Source of the DNA: Agelas oroides
Taxonomy: Eukaryota > Porifera > Demospongiae > Agelasida > Agelasidae
Assembly (NCBI GenBank): GCA_949130485.1
Contig: OX422184.1
Coordinates: 21,530,824-21,594,823, forward strand
Direction of reading: 5' to 3'
Length of the DNA: 64,000 bases
The position numbers and the translations under genes are program-made. Position 1 is the stretch's first letter. Every line of letters begins with the position of its first letter. Of the stretch, positions 58,636 to 64,000 are shown in pieces. The notes beneath the pieces were generated by a model that searched no databases, was not told where the DNA came from, and worked only from the letters and a program-made list of their open reading frames with translations.

Positions 58636-61355
58636 GGGTTTAGAGTTTGTGGTAACTGCAGTAGAGCATGATTTGAGAATATGCTAATCAAGTTGCACTT
58701 CAAACTCCAGCATATAGCAGTCATTCACAGATGATTGCTTGCTGTGTATGGGAATACAGTGATGCATACTGCTGTAAGTTGGGAAAAGTTTGAGCTGTAA
58801 AATTTTGCAAGATAACTTTTTGTGCTAAAATATTTTCATAGGCCATTGTTTCTATCAAATGTTTCAACACTGAAAGATTCATGTGAAGCATCAAGGCAAT
58901 CAAGCACTGGTGTGGGCATGTGAGAGATTCAACTGTGGATGAGCTACCTCTGGCCAAAGACAATAGCTGCATTCGTGCCTATTATGTACCTTCATTGCAA
59001 TCACTCATGAAGGCAGACAAAACCACTTGAGCAGATGCTTCAAAAGCAAAACTAAAATGAACACACTACACTAGCACTGCTGCCTCGATCCAATTCAATT
59101 GTATCCCGAAGTTCTGAGCCCAGCACTCAAGTTTGCTGGTAGCAGTACTTACCCAGCAGACAAGTCAGAAAAGCTTATTTTTGCGTGGTAAACAACCCTT
59201 GTTTTAAAGAATTAGCCGTCAAAGACTTCTAGCCTCGTTCCCAGCTAGGCCACTCCAAGCTTTTCGGCGTTTGCAGCACAGAAAACGGTAGAGGGCCTCA
59301 AATAATTTATCACTTGAGTAACGTAGAAGGTAGAGAGAAGCTAGAGAGGACTTAATTGAGTGTAGGCAGATCGTCGATGTGCCCACACATGTGGTTACGT
59401 AATCGACAGTACACACAGCTGTGTTTTAGTAGGAGCCCATTCTGACAGTTAGCGCAGATAAGACTTGAGCAAAGCCTAGGAAAGGGCTGCCTTGGCGTTA
59501 ATACGTACCACCCAGAAAGCCATTCTCCAGGTCTACAGCAGTCTGTTTGCCAAGTAAGCAAATAAGTTAGTGTGATTTTCGAATGTACGAGTCTGTGTAT
59601 GCCCACCATATCTTGCCATACTGCCAGGTAACGTAGCGTAGTGCCGTCTAGTCCCGTTCTGTCAGCTAAAAAGCTTTCTCAATCAAACAAGTATTCTGTC
59701 AATAATGTGTTGGCAAGTTCATTCGTTTGCCCACTTGTAATTCATCTCTCTCTACCTATGACAGTTCTCACATGATAAATTCTACCAGGCTCTCCCCTTT
59801 CCTTTTGGTTTTTTGTTCGTGCGTGGGGAGAGCCTGGGAATGAAGCTAAGAATTTTCTATGAGTTTCATTTACGTTGCTGTCTACGACTACAAAAATATT
59901 GTAATGCAGAAATTTTCTCAATTTACCGTAATTCATAAATATTACTGTGTTTACATATAGGTGCAAGAAATTCTCTAGACACTTCGCAAATTGTTAATGG
60001 TGTGGACATAACAATAATGTGTACTGTACAAAGCAACGTAATTGATATCAATATGCATTGTATATCGCTGTTGTCTATCTCCATTGTGAATATTATCTAT
60101 GTCCCTGAGTTATTCCACAACTCTATCCCAAATATCTGTAAGCCCCACCCTCAATTTGTGTAGCTATATTAAACACAGACTTGTTAGGTACTATCTTGAC
60201 AAGCATTCACCTTTACCACTTCCCGTCCTAGTTACTAGGTGCTCTAGTTACTATGACAGCAAATATGATCAAATATCAGGAAACATTCCGGAGAAGGTTA
60301 ACCCTTTAAACCCTATAGTACACTTTTGATAACGTCATACTGCGCACTGCGCAGAAAAGATAGTCTCTGCGCGCTGGCACGCAGGTTCTGCGTCAGCAGA
60401 AAGGGTGGGACAGGGGGAGGTGGGTGGGGTCACCCGCAGGGTGCTGTGCACATGGCAGCTGCTAGGCTTGGCTGCAAAAGGACCGTGGTTGGCACCGGGT
60501 GGGCCAACTCTTGGCCTGGCTGCATGAGCAGGCTTAGAAAATGCTACTCTCACCTTTCAGGGGGTTCATTTCTGGCAGGGAAGGCTTCTTGGGCTCTAAG
60601 CGGGTGTTTGCCAATCGAGAGTGCTGACCATTGCATGCTCGTTAATGAGGGGGCGTGGTTAAGGTCACGTGTCTGCTTGCTAAGGCTGGAAGTGGAGTTG
60701 GGCTCAGTTTTGGAGTCAGAGCTTTGGCACAAATGGAGATACGGTGCGTTAAAGGCATGTTTAGGCTAAAACTAATCTCCAGTGAAAAAAATTCAGTGTT
60801 TAAAGGGTTAAAGGTGAATGCGTGAGGCCAATGGGGCTAATTGGTAGAGGAGAGAGACTGGTGGTAAAAGGTAAGGGGAAGGGCTAGGGTAAACTAATTC
60901 TACACTACTAGTACTATGCAGCATGCATGGAGTTACGGACAGGGTTGTTCTAAGAATTAAGTATGGGCATTTTGCCACCATTCTGTGTCTTCAGGGACTA
61001 TGAAATGGGGTTATAAAATTGTCGCAAGGGATTGAGGTGATGACGGTTGGTTCCTTGACAAGAAAAGCAAGGCAAATGTCGGGGGATTCTGACTTTATCT
61101 TTCTGATGTAGCGGTGAACAATATGAACAGTGGAGATTAGTTCAGGAAATTGAAGAACTAAATGTTTCACATCACATCTACAAATCCACAGTGATACACA
61201 ACAGTAGCTAGCTAGCTAGCCTGTGAATCCATAGCACTACATGTTACCAAGGGTGCATCGAGCTGCCAAAGCCGGCTTGATGTGCCCCTGATGTTAAAAC
61301 AATCATTGATTCCAAAAATTCACTCCTTTGAAAAGGAAGCTAGGCAGCTGGCTAG
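58636..61355. repeat. Block G2
   Basis: Paralog of G1 carrying the TTAA MITE 60302-60807. It ends in the CTCCTTTGAAAAGGAAGCTA words that also end E2. No gene supported. Confidence 0.78.
60302..60807. mobile_element. TTAA-flanked MITE, family CCCTTTAAAC (in G2)
   Basis: Flanked by TTAA at 60298-60301 and 60808-60811. It starts CCCTTTAAACCCTATAGTAC and ends GTGTTTAAAGGG. The paralogous G1 block reads GAGAACGTTGAAGGTGAATG near 48950, an unoccupied site with TTGA where TTAA would be. This copy is more GC-rich than the A copies. A 147-codon frame runs through it but is not matched in the other copies, so I do not call a gene. Confidence 0.82.
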
Positions 61356-61681
61356 CTACAATACTACAAGCGTCAATAGAGCGATTGCACGTGCCGTCAT
61401 TACGTTCGAGATTACGAAGGAAATCAGAAAACAGCCGCCATTTTGGTGCACAACGAGAATGAGTGATATACTTATAATGCTTCTAATATGTTTTGAATCG
61501 GACAAAATACCATTGCTACATAAGTTAAAACAGCTATATAAACGCTTACCTGTGGGTGTTTTAATCGATATCGCATATACTGCTAATAACATACTTTATC
61601 ATACGTCTAACTCACGCTAATGTATGGGAGTCAATGGGGAAGCCTTGCAGCTGCACGCAGTTTATAAAAAACCGTATTTTT

Positions 61682-61789
61682 TACTGCAAGTCACGCGAGA
61701 ATCCGTATCAGTACTGCGAGTCACGCGAGAATCCGTATCAGGTACTACAAGTCACGCGAGAATCCGTATCAGGTACTACAAGTCACGTG
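61682..61789. repeat. 31-bp tandem repeat, about 3.5 units
   Basis: Units of 30 to 31 bp, each with AGTCACGCGAGAATCCGTAT; the final unit is partial. Confidence 0.93.
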
Positions 61790-61837
61790 CGCTGCGTCTG
61801 AACGTGCAATGAAATCGAAGGTTCGTATGATAAAATC

Positions 61838-61984
61838 ATTATCACCATAGTACCAAGCTATACCGGGAAAAATATCACTCGTTTGTTGCCGTTGGCATTG
61901 TTACTCGTGCTGCGCACTCGTAACAATACAGACGGCAACAAACTCGTGATATTTTCCGGTATAGCTTTGTACTATGGTGATAAT
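61838..61984. repeat. Long hairpin, arms of about 65 bp
   Basis: Arms run from ATTATCACCATAGTACC to GGCATTGTTAC and from GTAACAATACAGACGG to ACTATGGTGATAAT, complementary with a few mismatches, around a 15-base loop. Confidence 0.92.
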
Positions 61985-62063
61985 TATATAGTACAAGTTG
62001 TGCACCAAAATGGCGGTTCATTTCTAGTATACGGAATTGTGATCACGTGCTGAAAACGCTCTA

Positions 62064-62470
62064 TACATGCAGCAATATCCGACTACTGAACTGCAACTGA
62101 GAAGATTGTACTCACCCTATCTCTGGCTGTAGGCTGTTAGCCCTCAGGCATGTCAGTAGCTGTAGCTTGACTAGGGGCCAGCAGCAAAGCCATACGAGAC
62201 TAACTAACTCAACATTTTATAACCACAGAGCTTGAGCCAGACTCATCTACAAATTTGAAAATCAATTAACAACAGCTGTACTCTGCAGCTGCTAACAGTT
62301 TGTGGAGCCATGGTAATTGTTTACAGTATCATTTGTCCATGTATGGCTGTTCCATGCATGAAAAGAACAGAACCACACCTGCATCATGTATGGCCTGGAA
62401 GGGAGACTGATGCATGGAACATGTATGGACTTGTAGACTCATGCATACAATGGGTAGGTAGATCTGCGCA
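62064..62470. repeat. Relative of D-block and of 56640-56980
   Basis: The right part (62310-62450) matches the sequence at 22185-22320 and 42785-42920 (ATCATTTGTCCATG, CCTGGAAGGGAGACTGATG). No exon is present. Confidence 0.65.
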
Positions 62471-64000
62471 TGTATTGCACGTACATGTACCACAATCTCT
62501 CGGAAATAGGCCTACCCTCCAAAATAAGCCCACCCTCCTTTTTTGAATGAAGTTGTTGCAAAGGGTGCTTTTCTTCCGAAATTCCTCCCCAACCATTTAT
62601 GCTGTAGTACATGCATTTAGGGCAAGCAAGAAGCACCGAAGGTCAGGGTTACAATTAGGGGGGGTGGGGTGCAATCCCCCCCTTGCCACAGTCTCACCTC
62701 CCCTTGGAAATTAGGTTAGCCTTTTCTTCAAGGGGTAATTGGATGTAATGAATATACAGAACTGAAACTCATCACAAGGAATATACAGCATAAGGTGACC
62801 TGAGGCTAAACACAAGGAGAATGTACAGTTTTTAACTTAACAGCTATTCTTCTACTCTTTCTATTCCACGTATCTACAATGTCTTCAAGGTCACTATCTA
62901 TAGACAGTGTGCCTGCTTGGGAGTGGTCCATATATTATACTTGAAAGTATATGATTTTCTGCATACTCACTGCCATTTTGTAGGGCAGTAGAATAGCAGT
63001 AATGTACACGTGGACCCCTTGTTGGCTCCTTACCAGCAATACTGACAGCTGGAATGATTAGTGGCTAATGTATGTTATAAGGCTAATAGTGATGTATGTC
63101 ATACTGCAGCGATTTTAGATGCGGGTCATGGTAACGCTCAGCAGTCAGCTCACAACCTTGTCGCTGTATAAACTTGCTGTTCACAGAACCATTTTTTTGC
63201 CCTTCATTACGTCATCAGAGTATGACGTCACTGCCACTGGTAACCATGCCCATTTAGGCACACGGTCTACAGGTGTTAAGTATCTTATCAGCACCAGAAA
63301 TATGGTCATCTCATCATGTCACTTGAAAACCACAAATGGTCTGAAAATGCACCAGAAGCAATCTCAGAGGGTCAGAAATTAGTGGCCGTTATCCGTATTA
63401 ACGAGTGACTGTTCAGTGGGTGCTAGTATGAATATAGCGTATTGGCAAATATTTTGGGACCATCCTTACTGACTGCTATATCGTAGGTGACGGTGACCAT
63501 CACCTACGATATAGCCGTCAATACCGCTTAACTAAGGTGACCGCAAGGTGAGGTTTCACTGTATGAGCAAATTGTATTGTCATTAACTTTCCACTGTTAA
63601 TATTTTGGATTTTGCAATTGTTCCAGATGAAACCAAAGGTGGCATAGTTAGGTTTATCATTGGGACAACCCACAAAACACACTACAAGTTTGAGCATTTT
63701 ATAAGCAACCCAAACTATCAATGCCTAAACTCAGCTATTTTACAATGCAACTAAATGACATAACACAAATTTGGAATCGTCTCTCATAACTGTGCACTCC
63801 ATTAATCATGTACATCTGATTAGGCCAACTAAAGTGAATTATTACTTCCTCATCAGCTTATACGTCCAGGAACTTTCTGCTGTGACAAGCACATGTTCAA
63901 TCAGTTGTTTATGAGATCTTGGGGTGATCACCCGATGTGCGCCACAACAGAAGCTGTCTGATATTGGTCTGGCGAAGTTCAATTCCAAATTTGAGTTATG
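62471..64000. other. Right end, mostly single-copy, no gene recognised
   Basis: No ankyrin exon, transposase or RNA gene was found on either strand. It contains the palindrome at 63475-63515 followed by a CAGTGAAACCTCACC-like terminus in reverse (about 63552-63566), suggesting a small decayed inverted-repeat element. 63710-63790 is a distant relative of 24546-24660. Confidence 0.5.
63475..63515. repeat. Perfect 16-bp palindrome stem
   Basis: GCTATATCGTAGGTGA and its exact complement TCACCTACGATATAGC enclose a 9-base loop. Confidence 0.92.

Larger units (their letters stand above)
61377..62063. mobile_element. Inverted-repeat element with internal hairpin and tandem repeat
   Basis: Ends TAGAGCG and CGCTCTA, with further matching words on both sides (CACGTG, then CCGCCATTTTGGTGCACAAC and its complement). 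Inside are a 31-bp tandem repeat (61682-61789) and a long hairpin (61838-61984). The right flank TATACATGCAGCAATATCC matches block A near 6105. The 112-codon frame at 61282-61620 runs across the element boundary and is not called. Confidence 0.7.

Noticed and set aside
60326-60769. 147-codon plus-strand open frame
   Set aside because: It lies almost wholly inside the TTAA MITE, is GC-driven, and is broken in the other two copies of that element.

Overview
The window reads as non-coding-rich, AT-leaning metazoan DNA: short exons with GT-AG introns, many inverted-repeat transposons, minisatellites and block duplications, and no bacterial-type gene packing. Ankyrin exons and the style of the mobile elements suit a marine invertebrate, perhaps a sponge, but no species-level marker is visible and I hold that loosely. 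No tRNA, rRNA, CRISPR array or complete protein gene is seen.

The only clear coding signal is on the minus strand: ten exons, each exactly 99 nt, each encoding exactly one 33-residue ankyrin repeat, each bounded by AG and GT and each phase 0 at both ends. In transcript order (right to left) they lie at 54.8, 42.4, 37.5, 35.7, 33.0, 26.8, 21.8, 14.6, 11.0 and 4.9 kb. They fall into four types, called here E, D, C and A, giving the order E-D-C-E-D-C-D-C-A-A. No start, stop or non-ankyrin exon was found, so the window is probably the inside of one very long ankyrin-repeat gene, or a cluster of such genes.

Almost everything else is copies of itself. 1-566 is a diverged flank with a cut-off E-type exon. 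567-6034 and 6035-12094 are a direct tandem duplication (A1, A2). 12095-13845 (B1) recurs at 50700-52905 (B2). 13846-24545, 26036-35425 and 37069-43565 are three copies of a C+D unit. 35426-37068 (E1), 54597-56236 (E2, nearly identical) and 43566-44560 (E3, diverged, exon lost) are the E segment. 44561-47315 and 56976-58635 (F1, F2), and 47316-49440, 49829-50575 and 58636-61355 (G1, G3, G2) are older paired blocks with no ankyrin exon. The right end (62471-64000) is mostly single-copy.

Because the blocks are paralogous, many transposon insertions can be read against an empty site elsewhere in the window. These include a terminal-inverted-repeat element nested in another, nested in a third; TTAA-flanked elements; and long hairpin elements. 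The most interesting biology is the ankyrin array. Exons are symmetric and interchangeable in frame, and several duplicated exon pairs differ more than the introns touching them, partly at repeat positions known to contact binding partners. Fossil donor flanks without an exon show that more modules once existed. Together these suggest a modular, diversifying recognition array. Selection, expression and correct assembly of the copies cannot be shown from this sequence alone.
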